From Dolichospermum sp. DET69 (GTDB taxonomy: Bacteria > Cyanobacteriota > Cyanobacteriia > Cyanobacteriales > Nostocaceae): a stretch of DNA of 64,000 bases. Below, piece by piece: positions 9,222 to 18,643 of this stretch. Position 1 is the stretch's first letter, and the number at the start of each line of letters is the position of its first letter. The stretch spans positions 5,241,501 to 5,305,500 of the forward strand of contig CP070233.1 of the NCBI GenBank assembly GCA_017355425.1. Direction: 5' to 3'. Made by a program: the position numbers and the translations under genes. Under the pieces are notes generated by a model. It saw only the letters and a program-made list of their open reading frames with translations. It made no database searches and was not told the origin of the DNA.

Positions 9222-9532
9222 AAGTCGCGGCTAAACAGACAAAACCCACCTTCGTGGGTTTCAAATTCCTGGAGTCCGCGTAGCGTGTTATGAGCTAAAA
9301 AACATCTAATTTACATAATCAAATTAAATATAACTCTTGTGGGGTGGGCATCTTGCCCGCCCAGAATTAAATATAACTCTTGTGGGGTAGGCATCTTGCC
9401 CGCAGCTTAATTTTTTTAATCATTGGGTATATTTGCTTTATTTTTTGATTGTAAAGTTTTGTAAAGATATAGATAATAAGACTCTGCTTTGACAGAAGAA
9501 CTCATAGAAGCAAAAATTAATTACCCAATTCT
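9222..9532. repeat. Gene-free interval with a 38-bp direct repeat
   Basis: Two copies (9323-9360 and 9366-9403) of a 38-bp unit starting ATTAAATATAACTC and ending in GGCATCTTGCCCGC, differing at one base. Both contain the gtggggtgggc core found elsewhere. A hairpin aaaacccacc/gtgggttt lies just after the oxygenase gene (about 9240-9261). No coding region. Confidence 0.75.
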
Positions 9533-10366
9533 ATGAATCTTCAACAAGCAGAATTATATCAACGTCTTCAAGAATTTTCTTTAGATGAAAAAAATGTTTC
9601 TTTCTCTTTTAGTCAGAGGTTAGCAAGGGAGAATAACTGGACATTTGAATATACTCAACGTGTAATTGATGAATATAAAAAGTTTGCTGTTATTGCTGTT
9701 TTTGCTGGACACCCAGTTACACCTTCTGATCAAGTAGATCAAGTTTGGCATTTACATTTAACATATACTCAGTCTTATTGGGATGATTTTTGTGGAATAT
9801 TAGGAATAGAACTAGATCATGGTCCGACTCGTGGTGGTAACAAAGAATATAATAAATTTAATAATTGGTATCTGAATACTGTAGATACTTATAAACAGTT
9901 TTTTGAAGAAACTCCACCCATAGATATTTGGCCAGCTTCTCATATTCGTTTTGATAAAGAAGCTAATTTTCAGCGTGTAGATACTCAGAGAAATTGGATT
10001 TTAGCCAAACCTAATTTGAAGTCTCTCAATATAAATATTTCTCGTTTTATTCCTCAGAAATTTTATCTATCATTCTTGTTTACCTTGACATTAATTTTCA
10101 CAAATTCTCGGATTTTATTAGCATCTAATAACACTAATTCCCAAACTTCTCAAGGTTCCGAAAATACTATTGTAGTCGGGTTTTTAATAGCGATCGCTTG
10201 TTTTGTGATCTTTTTTGTTTGTAGTGGTGGTGGTGGTAGCAGTGGCGGTGGTGGTAGCAGTCGTGGTGGTGGTTGCGGTGGTGGAGGTTGCGGTGGTGGA
10301 GGTTGCGGTGGTGGAGGCTGCGGTGGTGGAGGCTGCGGTGGTGGAGGCTGCGGTGGTGGCGGTTAA
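9533..10366 (+). CDS. TIGR04222-like membrane protein with Cys/Gly-rich tail
   Basis: A 277-residue protein. The N-terminal 150 residues contain the VDQVWHLHL motif characteristic of the glycine-rich-domain/TIGR04222 group. Two membrane helices follow (about 182-203 and 218-236). The C-terminus is a glycine tail ending in six CGGGG units, encoded by a 15-bp tandem repeat at 10274-10363. The DUF2207 gene starts about 50 bp downstream on the same strand. DUF2207 proteins themselves often end in such Gly-rich tails, so the pair may act together at the membrane (inference). Function unknown. Confidence 0.7.
   Translation: MNLQQAELYQRLQEFSLDEKNVSFSFSQRLARENNWTFEYTQRVIDEYKKFAVIAVFAGHPVTPSDQVDQVWHLHLTYTQSYWDDFCGILGIELDHGPTRGGNKEYNKFNNWYLNTVDTYKQFFEETPPIDIWPASHIRFDKEANFQRVDTQRNWILAKPNLKSLNINISRFIPQKFYLSFLFTLTLIFTNSRILLASNNTNSQTSQGSENTIVVGFLIAIACFVIFFVCSGGGGSSGGGGSSRGGGCGGGGCGGGGCGGGGCGGGGCGGGGCGGGG
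10274..10363 (+). repeat. 15-bp in-frame tandem repeat (x6) encoding CGGGG
   Basis: Six consecutive copies of TGCGGTGGTGGAGGT/C encode the Cys-Gly4 tail. The near identity of the units shows recent expansion, and copy number is probably variable between strains. Confidence 0.9.
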
Positions 10367-10414
10367 TCGTCTTATAGGCTATTGATTTTTATCTCATACA
10401 GAGAAAAGGAAAAT

Positions 10415-11274
10415 ATGAAGAAGGTTTTGATCAAAAGAATTGGGTTTTGTTTAATTGCTATCTTGGTAACAGTGCTGATTACATTTACTCATGCTGTTGC
10501 ACAGGAAGTACCATTTTATTGGGACTATATCAACGTTAATATTGACGTACAAACTAACGGAGATATGTTAGTTACGGAAGAACAAAAGTATGTGTTTAAA
10601 TCAGATTACTCTAATCAACGATATCGTTATATTCGTTTAGATAAAGTTGATGAAATTAAGGATGTAACAGTTCAAGAGAATAATAAAATCATTCCTAGTG
10701 AAACTGGAATTGAAAATAATCAATTTTGGATTCGTTGGCAACATCAATTAAAACCACCAGAATCACATATATTTGTTTTAAAATATCGTGTAATTGGGGG
10801 ATTACATATCAACAATGAAAATACTCAAGTTTACTGGAAAGCCATTTTTGCTGACCGTAAAGCCCCAATTCAAGCAGCAAAGGTTCGGGTACAATTACCA
10901 GAAGCTTTATCTGGTAAAGTATTGGAATTTATGAAATTTGGGACTCCAGCTACAGCCCGTCAAGTAAATCCTAGAATATTTGAATTTGTTGCTAATCAGC
11001 CTATTTTACCAAAAGAAATTCTGGAAGTTCAAATTAAATTTCCTAGCGAAATTCTCAATATTAGTAAACCTCATTGGCAACAAAGCAACTTCTGGGGCAG
11101 TTGGAAAATTATACTTGCTGGGTTATTTGTGCTGGTCTTTTTTTAACAAAAATAGGTTTAGCAATTAATAATCGTCAATGTCCTCAATGCAAAAAAAATA
11201 CTCTCAACTGGACTTATCAATTATTTGATGTTACAACCATTAAGGAATATGAATTAAATAAAGTGCAAAAGTAG
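10415..11274 (+). pseudogene. DUF2207 membrane protein, frameshifted and 3'-truncated
   Basis: The start is the ATG at 10415, with AAGGA upstream and a signal-peptide-like N-terminus (MKKVLIKRIGFCLIAILV). The DUF2207 ectodomain runs to about 11090. The frame stops at 11144-11146 right after a run of seven T in a membrane helix (AGLFVLVFF). Adding one T restores a frame that continues as LTKIGLAINNRQCPQC to a stop at 11274. So one base is lost in a homopolymer, or slippage on the T-run makes both forms. The CPQC half zinc-ribbon is present, but the expected second half and Gly-rich tail are missing. Confidence 0.7.
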
Positions 11275-11758
11275 GGTGTGTTAGCGACAGCGTAACGCAC
11301 CATTTCAGGTTAAGTCAGAATTGTAGGTTATTAAATTTGCGTTCCTAAAGGAAAAATAAAAGTCATCAGATTCATCCAAGAGGGCAAAAATTGTTCTGAC
11401 AACAACAAGGATTAAAAAGCGATTACATTAATTAGTGAAAGTAAAATCATAGCCCGCCTGGGAATGAATTCCCAGTCTAATAGCCAAAGTAAAATCATAG
11501 CCCGCCTGGGAATGAATTCCCAGTCTAATAGCTAAAGTTATCTTTAGATAACTAAATATCCCAAAAATCTTTAGTCCACTTCAGCAGACTTTGGTTATTA
11601 GCCCTGAAATATGGCTTACGCTGAGGGGATGTGAAAGCCAACGGATAAGTAAGGACGTATTGGAATACACCCTTATTTAAGTGGACACTTATGAGCAGTG
11701 CTAAACCCTTACCTGCTTAAATCAAATAATTAAGCCGTTTTGAGTATACATCAATAAA
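11275..11758. mobile_element. Mosaic palindromic element with 48-bp direct duplication
   Basis: No gene. A hairpin GGTGTGTTAGCG/CGTAACGCACC sits at 11277-11302. From about 11420 to 11735 lies a mosaic of palindromes closely related, in inverted orientation, to 34898-35173: shared blocks include the GGAATTCATTCCC palindrome, GGGCTAATA, TTATCCGTTGGCTT and GGGTTTAGCACTGCTCATA. A 48-bp unit is tandemly duplicated at 11438-11485 and 11486-11533. Any promoter of the sigma-like gene must lie within or just after this element. Confidence 0.7.
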
Positions 11759-12424
11759 ATGGATGAATTAGAACTAAAAATCCTCCAACTTATTCAAGAA
11801 ACCTGTCAACATCCCAGTGGTAGTCTTGCCCGTCAAAAAGGACTCAATCAAATTATTTTATTGATTCAAAAAACAGGTAAATTATTGCGGGGTACAGGTA
11901 TACCTGATGCCGAAGAAGCTTTACAGGAAACTTGGTGGTATTTTTGCCGCAATCTCTGTGAAGCAACTACCGCCAAAGAACCATATAATCCTGAAAAAGC
12001 TAGTGTAATAACTTGGATTAATAATTATTTAAGTTATCGCTTGCAAGATAAAAAGATTAGTTTTTATGAACAAAAAAAGAAATTTAATTTCCTGTTAGAA
12101 GACAATGAACAACAAATAGATCCTGCAAATTTAATTCCTGCACCACCAGAACCAAGACCAATATTAAATGAAATTCAAGAATGGTTGAAAAATGAATCTA
12201 CCCAACTGCAACGTATTCATATTAGAGATCGTCCAGATGTTAATTGTTATGTTTTAATTACCCGTCGTTTACCACCAGAAACAGGTTGGATAGATTTATC
12301 TGTAGAGTTTGATATACCTGTAGCAACTCTCAGCAATTTCTATCAACGTCAATGCTTTCCCCGTCTTCTCAATTTTGGTAAATCCCAAGCTTATTTTGAT
12401 AGCGAAGGTTACTTTGATATATAA
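11759..12424 (+). CDS. Sigma-70-like protein of a CHAT cassette
   Basis: A 221-residue protein that resembles sigma-70-family factors but is divergent. The stretch with IPDAEEALQETWWYF and YNPEKASVITWINNYLSYRL recalls sigma region 2. The C-terminal segment (WIDLSVEFDIPVATLSNFYQR) could be a region-4-like helix-turn-helix. It lies 3 bp upstream of the DUF1822 gene, so the two are clearly co-transcribed, with the CHAT-receptor gene next on the same strand. It may direct transcription in response to the receptor (inference). Whether it still binds RNA polymerase is uncertain. Confidence 0.65.
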   Translation: MDELELKILQLIQETCQHPSGSLARQKGLNQIILLIQKTGKLLRGTGIPDAEEALQETWWYFCRNLCEATTAKEPYNPEKASVITWINNYLSYRLQDKKISFYEQKKKFNFLLEDNEQQIDPANLIPAPPEPRPILNEIQEWLKNESTQLQRIHIRDRPDVNCYVLITRRLPPETGWIDLSVEFDIPVATLSNFYQRQCFPRLLNFGKSQAYFDSEGYFDI

Positions 12425-12427
12425 ATT

Positions 12428-13549
12428 ATGAATTATTACACTGAACAACAAAGCATTTCTATTCCTATTTCCGCAAAGTTCCGAAATACGGCTTTGCAAT
12501 TTGCCCAAGAACAACCAAATCAACAAAAAGCTAAACTCATATATCTGAATACTTTAGCCGTACAAGTTGTTAATAATTACTTGCAAATGTTAGATATTTC
12601 CACCACATTAGAAGCTAGTCAGAGTTGGGATGTTTGGGGAAGAATGGCTGGAGATGTTGCAGATTTAGTATTAACTGGAATTGGACATTTAGAATGTAGA
12701 TATATCAGAACAGGAGAAGAAGTTTGTCCTATTCCTCCGGAAGTTTGGCATCATCGTTTTGGTTATGTAGTAGTAGAAATTAATCAAACCTGCCAAGAAG
12801 GAAAAATCAGAGGCTTTTTAGCACAAATTACCACAACAGAAATCAACCTAGAACAGTTACAACCATTAGAAACATTCATAGAATATTATCATCAATTTTC
12901 TGGTGTGCAGTTGCGACAATGGTTAGAAGGAATATATACATCTCAATGGCAAAGTGTAGAAGAATTAGCTTTACAAAAAAGCCCACAATTAGCTTTTCGT
13001 TCTCCACAAGTCAGAGGATTTGAAATAGATACATCCAAAAAAGTTTGGCAAGTTATTGAACAATTGTATCCCCAGCGAAGTTGGGAAAAAATCTTACCAT
13101 CAAGATTATTATCAAATTTAGATAGAGAAGTAAACGATATTCTTGTTTATCTTTTACAAACTACCAATGATGAAGAAATTCGTTGGACTCTAGCAGAAGT
13201 TTTATGGACAATTACACCCAATCATCCTGTAATTACTGCTAGACGGATTATGGATTTAGGAATGCAGTTAGCAGGAAATTCTGTAGCTTTAATGGTGGCT
13301 ATTTTACCCAAAATAGATAAAACTTATGCTGTGCTTTTGCGGGTATATCCAATGGGAACTAAACCCTATTTACCAGCAGATTTACAATTAGCAGGATTAT
13401 ATGAAAATGGAGAGGCATTTTTAGAAGTAAAAGCCAGAGAACAACGAGATAATTACATTCAATTAAAATTTTGTGCTGAATTGGGTGAAAAATTCCAAAT
13501 TCGGGTTACTCTAAATGATGCAACCATTACAGAAAAATTTGTCATTTAG
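12428..13549 (+). CDS. DUF1822 family protein
   Basis: A 373-residue cyanobacterial protein recognised by its N-terminus: SIPISAKFRNTALQFA followed by an AVQVVNNYLQML segment and QSWD, the pattern of DUF1822. The middle carries a leucine-rich helical stretch. The last 120 residues are beta-rich (VALMVAILPKIDKTYAVLLRVYP). No enzyme motif or membrane helix is seen. The gene starts 3 bp after the sigma-like gene. DUF1822 proteins are repeatedly found beside sigma-like and CHAT genes in cyanobacteria, which suggests an adaptor or anti-sigma-like role; this is inference. Confidence 0.75.
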   Translation: MNYYTEQQSISIPISAKFRNTALQFAQEQPNQQKAKLIYLNTLAVQVVNNYLQMLDISTTLEASQSWDVWGRMAGDVADLVLTGIGHLECRYIRTGEEVCPIPPEVWHHRFGYVVVEINQTCQEGKIRGFLAQITTTEINLEQLQPLETFIEYYHQFSGVQLRQWLEGIYTSQWQSVEELALQKSPQLAFRSPQVRGFEIDTSKKVWQVIEQLYPQRSWEKILPSRLLSNLDREVNDILVYLLQTTNDEEIRWTLAEVLWTITPNHPVITARRIMDLGMQLAGNSVALMVAILPKIDKTYAVLLRVYPMGTKPYLPADLQLAGLYENGEAFLEVKAREQRDNYIQLKFCAELGEKFQIRVTLNDATITEKFVI

Positions 13550-13812
13550 TCAAGCAAATCAATTAGACATCTCCCAGATTGAATGTAGAGCCGAGAATCT
13601 CTACCCAGGTCACGTCTCTACAAGGGTTTCAGGTCACGCGTATTTAATTTTTACCAGATGTCTATTAGAGGATGAATGAACAAGTTTTTAATGTATAAAC
13701 AAACCCCTCTTGTAAACCTCTCCCCGAAGCGCGGAGAGGCTTTGAAACCCCCCTTCCCTCCTAGGGAAGGGGGGCAGGGGGGTTAGGTTTTTGGAGATTA
13801 TCGGTAAACACA
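13550..13812. repeat. Palindrome-rich spacer
   Basis: A 263-bp spacer between DUF1822 and the CHAT gene. It holds several hairpins: GTAGAGccgagaaTCTCTAC near 13584, a CTCTCCccgaagcgcGGAGAG-type pair near 13721, and a near-perfect CCCCCCTTCCCT/AGGGAAGGGGGG palindrome at about 13747-13775. These could attenuate or separate transcription of the CHAT gene from the upstream pair. The palindromes are of dispersed families and not specific to this locus. Confidence 0.6.
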
Positions 13813-16266
13813 ATGGGTAAGCTGATCATATTCGAGATTGGAGAAGGTAGTTTTGAAACAGGATTTCCTGTCAAAATCAGAATTGGGGAAGACGGTAAAC
13901 CCCATTTCGCAGAAATTTCTGGCAGGTTCCCCCCAGATTTAGAAATTCCTCGAACCTATTATGAATGGCAATCAGCTTATTATAAATTGCCTGGTAATTG
14001 GTTAATTACTGTTCCCCAAACCCAAATAACTAACGTATCTACCACAGAAGTTTGTCATATTGCTGCTCAAAAATTCCAATCTAGGTTTAATAATTGGTTA
14101 AATCAACCATCTGTGAGAAAATTAGAAAGGCAATTTTTACAAAAAATTGGTGAATGGGATCATGTTCGCTTTATTTTACAAACACAAGATTCACTACTAA
14201 GAAAACTGCCTTGGCATTTGTGGGAAATATTTCAAATAAGTCATATTCAACCAGAGGTTGTGATTAGTTCAGAGTATGAACCATCAAAAATTCAATTAAA
14301 AAGTCCGGTGAAAATTCTGGCTATTTTTGGAAATAGTCAAGGAATAGATATTCAACCAGATTTACAAGCATTGACGGCAAAATTACCAGGTGCAATTATT
14401 GAACCTTTGCTGCAACCATCACGCCAAGAAATTGTTAAAAAATTATGGAATCAACCTTGGGATATTTTATTTTTTGCTGGACATAGTTCTAGTGAAAAAG
14501 ATGGTAGTTGGGGAGAAATTCAAATTAATGAAACTGAAATTTTATCACTTTTACAGTTACGGCATAGTTTAGGATATGCTGTTAAAAAAGGATTGAAATT
14601 AGCTATTTTTAATTCTTGTGATGGTTTAGGACTAGCGCGTAATTTAGCTGATTTACGCATACCTTATACAATTGTTATGAGAGAACCTATTCCTGATATT
14701 GTCGCTCAACATTTTCTAGAATATTTTCTCACAGTTTTTGCATCTGGAGAATCTTTATATACATCTGTACAACAAGCCCGTGTGCGGTTACAGGAAGAAT
14801 TAGAAAGTCAATATCCTTGTGCTTCTTGGATACCTGTAATTTTTCAAAATCCAGCCGCAGCATTACTTAAATATCCCCAACCTCGCAATTTCCAAAAAAT
14901 AGGTTTACAGTCAGTTATAGCTACGATGTTATTAGGAATTTTTGGGACTATTGTATGGCTAAGTTTCCAAGAAATAAAATTGCAAAATCGGTTTAGTTAT
15001 GGTGAAAAAATATTATTTAATTCTCCAACTAATTTAGATAAAGAAGCAGCTATAAAAGCATTTTGGTGGAAAAATTACCATCAAGCTATTAAAAAATTCA
15101 CTAAATATTTACAAGAATATCCCGATGATCCAGAAGCGAGCATATATTTAGAAAATGCCAAGATTGGTAATAAGAAAGTTATCAAAATTGGTGTAGCTGT
15201 ACCGATAGGAAGTAATCGTCCCGTAGCACAAGAAATTCTGCGAGGGGTTGCACAAGCTCAACAAGAGATTAATCATGATAGTGGTGTAAATGGTAGGTTT
15301 TTACAAATCCAAATTGCTAATGATGATAATCACCCAGAAATAGCTCAAGAAATTGCTAAAAGATTTGTTGAAAGTGCGGATATTCTAGCTGTAATTGGTC
15401 ATAATAGTAGTGATGCAAGTATACCCGCTTCTAATATATATCAAGCTGGAAAGTTGGTGATGATTTCTCCAACTAGTACCTCTATAATATTAACAGCTAA
15501 GACAGGTAAGCAGGATGATAATTATATTTATAGAACTGTCGTTAGTTCTGAGGTTATTGCCGAAGCTTTGGCTGAATATGCTGAAAATAATCAAAAAAGC
15601 AAGATAGTGATTTGTAATGATTTTCAAGCAACAGATCAATCTTTCTACCAGACTTTTATTAATGCTATTAATAAAAGAAAATTAGCGCTAATAAGTGATA
15701 TTAGTTGTGATTTTGCGGCTGATAACTTCCAACCTGAGCAAATTATTCAAAGTGCAATTAAAGAAAATGTTAATACTATTATGATGAGTCCTCACGTTGA
15801 TAAAATTCATCAAGCTATCAAACTAGCTGAAAGTAATCAAGGTAAGTTACTTTTATTAGGAAATCCCAGTTTACAAACACAAAAAACTCTAGCTGCTGGT
15901 AATATAGTTAATGGGATGATTATGGCAGTTCCTTGGCAAATTGGTATTGTAGATAATCAAGAATTTGTAAAAAATGCTAATCATCTTTGGGGTAAAAAAA
16001 AGTTAATTACTTGGCGTACGGCTATGGCTTTTGATGCTACTAAAATAGTGGTTAATGCTATACAAAAAAAGGGGAGTACGAGAACAGATATTCAACAAGC
16101 TTTAAGTAGTAATAAGTTTTCTTTTTTAGGTGTAACAGGAACAATTAAGTTTTCACAATGGGGCGATACCTTTGGTAGCCGAAGGCATCGCATCGGTAAT
16201 GCTGTGTTAGTTCAAATACAACCAGATCCCCAAGCCCCCACAGGTTATAATTTTATGGAAAAATAG
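13813..16266 (+). CDS. CHAT protease fused through a TM helix to a periplasmic ligand-binding domain
   Basis: An 817-residue receptor-like protein. The N-terminal 350 residues hold a CHAT domain (caspase-like cysteine peptidase) with His224 in FFAGHSS and Cys269 in FNSCDGLG as the catalytic pair. One membrane helix follows (about 363-385). Next comes a short TPR-like segment (about 412-450), then a type I periplasmic-binding fold of the branched-chain amino acid/ANF-receptor type (about 455-815; KIGVAVPIG, AVIGHNSSDASIPAS, MISPTSTS). Topology is probably protease inside, ligand domain outside. That suggests an extracellular small molecule gates intracellular proteolysis (inference). Upstream sigma-like and DUF1822 genes are plausible partners or substrates. 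Confidence 0.88.
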   Translation: MGKLIIFEIGEGSFETGFPVKIRIGEDGKPHFAEISGRFPPDLEIPRTYYEWQSAYYKLPGNWLITVPQTQITNVSTTEVCHIAAQKFQSRFNNWLNQPSVRKLERQFLQKIGEWDHVRFILQTQDSLLRKLPWHLWEIFQISHIQPEVVISSEYEPSKIQLKSPVKILAIFGNSQGIDIQPDLQALTAKLPGAIIEPLLQPSRQEIVKKLWNQPWDILFFAGHSSSEKDGSWGEIQINETEILSLLQLRHSLGYAVKKGLKLAIFNSCDGLGLARNLADLRIPYTIVMREPIPDIVAQHFLEYFLTVFASGESLYTSVQQARVRLQEELESQYPCASWIPVIFQNPAAALLKYPQPRNFQKIGLQSVIATMLLGIFGTIVWLSFQEIKLQNRFSYGEKILFNSPTNLDKEAAIKAFWWKNYHQAIKKFTKYLQEYPDDPEASIYLENAKIGNKKVIKIGVAVPIGSNRPVAQEILRGVAQAQQEINHDSGVNGRFLQIQIANDDNHPEIAQEIAKRFVESADILAVIGHNSSDASIPASNIYQAGKLVMISPTSTSIILTAKTGKQDDNYIYRTVVSSEVIAEALAEYAENNQKSKIVICNDFQATDQSFYQTFINAINKRKLALISDISCDFAADNFQPEQIIQSAIKENVNTIMMSPHVDKIHQAIKLAESNQGKLLLLGNPSLQTQKTLAAGNIVNGMIMAVPWQIGIVDNQEFVKNANHLWGKKKLITWRTAMAFDATKIVVNAIQKKGSTRTDIQQALSSNKFSFLGVTGTIKFSQWGDTFGSRRHRIGNAVLVQIQPDPQAPTGYNFMEK

Positions 16267-16378
16267 TATACAATAATTCAGTATAATAGTGTAAAAATAT
16301 TGTGGGGTGGGCATCTTACCCACCATTGTCCACCAATTATAAAATGTTCTGTAAAAGTAAGTTGTAATTATTTGACTA

Positions 16379-17497
16379 ATGACTCAACAAAACCGCATTG
16401 GTATTATTTTAGGGACTCGTCCCGAAGCAATTAAACTAGCTCCAGTAATTCAGGTTTTTCAAAATTCTCCAGATTTTGAATTGCAAGTAATTCTGACAGG
16501 ACAACATCGAGAAATGGTTGAACAAGTGATGAAATTGTTCAAACTTAAAGCCGATTGGAATTTAGAGATTATGCAGCGTCAGCAATCTCTGAGTGATATT
16601 ACTTGTCGAAGTTTACAAGGTTTAGAAGCATTATTTCAAGCGCAAAAGTTAGATTTTGTAATTGTTCAAGGAGATACAACAACAGCCTTTGCAGCAACCT
16701 TAGCAGCATTTTATCAGCAAATTCCTGTTGGTCATGTGGAAGCAGGTTTAAGAACTGATGATTTATTTAATCCCTTTCCAGAAGAAGCTAATAGAAGATT
16801 AATTTCCCAACTCACACAATTACATTTTGCTCCTACTACCTTAGCTGTAGAAAACTTACAACGTTCTGGAGTCTTAGGAGAAATTCATCTCACAGGTAAT
16901 ACAGTTATTGATGCCTTGTTAAATGTGGCTGCTAAAAAACCAGCTTGTGATATTCCGGGTTTAGATTGGCATCAATATAGGACAATATTGGCAACAGTTC
17001 ATCGTCGAGAAAATTGGGGAGAACCTCTGCAAGATATTGCTCAAAGTTTCTTGCAAATTTTAGAGCAATTTCCTGATACAGCCTTATTACTACCATTACA
17101 TAAAAATCCCACAGTTAGAGAACCATTACAAGAGTTGTTAGGGAATAATCCGCGAATTTTCTTAACAGAACCCTTAGATTATGCTGAATTAGTGGGGGCT
17201 ATCGAGCGATCGCATTTAATATTAACAGATTCTGGTGGTTTACAAGAAGAAGCCCCCAGTCTTGGTAAACCAGTGTTAGTTCTCAGAGATACTACAGAAA
17301 GACCAGAAGCAGTTACCGCAGGGACAGCCAAACTCGTGGGTACACAAACCGCAAATATTGTCACAGCCGCTAGTGAACTACTCAGCAACCCCGACGCTTA
17401 TACTAAAATGGCCACCGCCATTAATCCCTTTGGCGATGGCCATGCAGCAGAACGCATCCTACAACTGGTCAAAAATTATTTAGAGACTTCCAATTAA
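16379..17497 (+). CDS. wecB: UDP-N-acetylglucosamine 2-epimerase (non-hydrolysing)
   Basis: A 372-residue enzyme that interconverts UDP-GlcNAc and UDP-ManNAc for surface polysaccharide synthesis. Family motifs are complete: GTRPEAIKLAP at the N-terminus, QGDTTTAFA, HVEAGLRTDD, NPFPEEANRRL, VHRRENWG and TDSGGLQEEAP. Length is normal. It follows the CHAT gene after a 112-bp spacer that contains one gtggggtgggc repeat, so it is probably a separate transcription unit. No other polysaccharide gene is next to it. Confidence 0.95.
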   Translation: MTQQNRIGIILGTRPEAIKLAPVIQVFQNSPDFELQVILTGQHREMVEQVMKLFKLKADWNLEIMQRQQSLSDITCRSLQGLEALFQAQKLDFVIVQGDTTTAFAATLAAFYQQIPVGHVEAGLRTDDLFNPFPEEANRRLISQLTQLHFAPTTLAVENLQRSGVLGEIHLTGNTVIDALLNVAAKKPACDIPGLDWHQYRTILATVHRRENWGEPLQDIAQSFLQILEQFPDTALLLPLHKNPTVREPLQELLGNNPRIFLTEPLDYAELVGAIERSHLILTDSGGLQEEAPSLGKPVLVLRDTTERPEAVTAGTAKLVGTQTANIVTAASELLSNPDAYTKMATAINPFGDGHAAERILQLVKNYLETSN

Positions 17498-17869
17498 AAA
17501 AATATCCTCAAATTTCTTGTGGTGCGGGCCGAAAAGTTCCCTAATAATACAAGGACGGGCAAGATGCCCATCCCACAAGATTGGATAATTTATTTTTTGG
17601 AATTCTCTTAGAGGATATTTTAAAAGTCTCTCATGGTGTATCAAATATTGTTTTACCCCTCCCTAACCCTCCCCTTAGAAAGGTGAGGGGACTTGATTCT
17701 CCTTAGTTCCCCCTTGGAAAGGGGGGACTAAGGGGGGTAAGCAATCACACCTGATATCACTTTTCAACGTGTCGCTTATATCTCAGCACTAAAGTGATTG
17801 AGCTTTACGCTTACCAGGTAATACTGTAAGGCATCTCTTGTGGGGTGGGCATCTGGTTCCCCCATGTGT
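17498..17869. repeat. Repeat-filled interval between wecB and a cell-wall gene
   Basis: 372 bp with no gene. From left to right: a CGGGCAAGATGCCCATCCCACAA copy (about 17556-17578, in pieces) whose flanks also match 21568-21617; an AGAGGATATTTTAAAAGT end motif; C-rich/G-rich palindromes near 17660-17740; then a solo TnpB-type end at 17768-17815 with the 21-nt hairpin at 17782-17802. Confidence 0.75.
17768..17815 (+). repeat. Solo IS200/IS605-like end with hairpin
   Basis: This segment matches 56342-56386 beside the second tnpB element: GTCGCTTATATCTCAG, a variable inner stem, then TTGAGCTTTACGCTTACC. The hairpin at 17782-17802 pairs CACT with AGTG, where the other copy pairs GTCT with AGAC, so pairing is conserved while sequence is not. 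No transposase is adjacent. Confidence 0.7.
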
Positions 17870-18475
17870 TTAAATACCTAAAGCTCTCCGAGTTTGATAA
17901 CCAACAACGCCATCTACACGTAGTCCGTTACGTCTTTGGAAGTGACGAATTGAGTTAATGGTTCGTGAGCCGTAAACACCATCAACTCTAATACCTAAAG
18001 CTCTTTGGATTTCTCTGACTCGTTCACCTCTTGAGCCGTATCCTACTTTTACCCTACCACCAACACCGGATCCAGAACGATATCTGTGGTGAGAACGACC
18101 AGGAGTGTTACCAATCCATCTTTCAGCAGCATAGTATCCTCGGTAACGTCCCGAAGAAATTCTTGCAAATCCATTTCTCACACTACCAGTTTCACCAATG
18201 TACGCACCATTACGGACACAAGCTACAGATGAATTTTCAGTGCTAGGTCCTGTGCGAAGATAAAGACAACTTCCATTAGTGCTGACATATTCGGCAGAAG
18301 CAAACTGCATTTGAGCAACTGTAGCTAGTAATATAGTCACGCCGGTGAAGGTTAACCATGCAGAAGATTTAAAAATTTTCCGCCAATTAAATGACGATTT
18401 GGAAAGATTTAATGCGAAAATTTCATTTGGTAGTTCATCTTCTATATACATATATGAATAAGCCAAATATTCCAT
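17870..18475 (-). CDS. SH3 and peptidoglycan-binding domain protein
   Basis: A 201-residue exported protein. The N-terminal 35 residues are cytoplasmic, followed by a hydrophobic signal or anchor (about 36-60, SSAWLTFTGVTILLATVAQM). Next comes a bacterial SH3-like domain (CLYLRTGPSTENSSVACV), then a PG_binding_1 repeat at the C-terminus (VREIQRALGIRVDGVYG, RHFQRRNGLRVDG). It probably sits in the periplasm bound to peptidoglycan. The ATG at 18475 is preferred over GTG at 18481 because AGGAG is better spaced. It is followed upstream by an M23 peptidase gene on the same strand, another wall-related product. Confidence 0.85.
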   Translation of the reverse strand: MEYLAYSYMYIEDELPNEIFALNLSKSSFNWRKIFKSSAWLTFTGVTILLATVAQMQFASAEYVSTNGSCLYLRTGPSTENSSVACVRNGAYIGETGSVRNGFARISSGRYRGYYAAERWIGNTPGRSHHRYRSGSGVGGRVKVGYGSRGERVREIQRALGIRVDGVYGSRTINSIRHFQRRNGLRVDGVVGYQTRRALGI

Positions 18476-18643
18476 AATCACCTGCTCCTTTATATGAATT
18501 TTTGCGATACTTTTGTCTAGTTCTGATCTTCATTAATTTTATACTTCTTCAGGACAATATGTTGGCTACTATATTCCGCCATTTGAACTGTCACATCAGG
18601 TATTTGTAATGAAATCATCAATTACTCATGATGGTGAGTAGTT

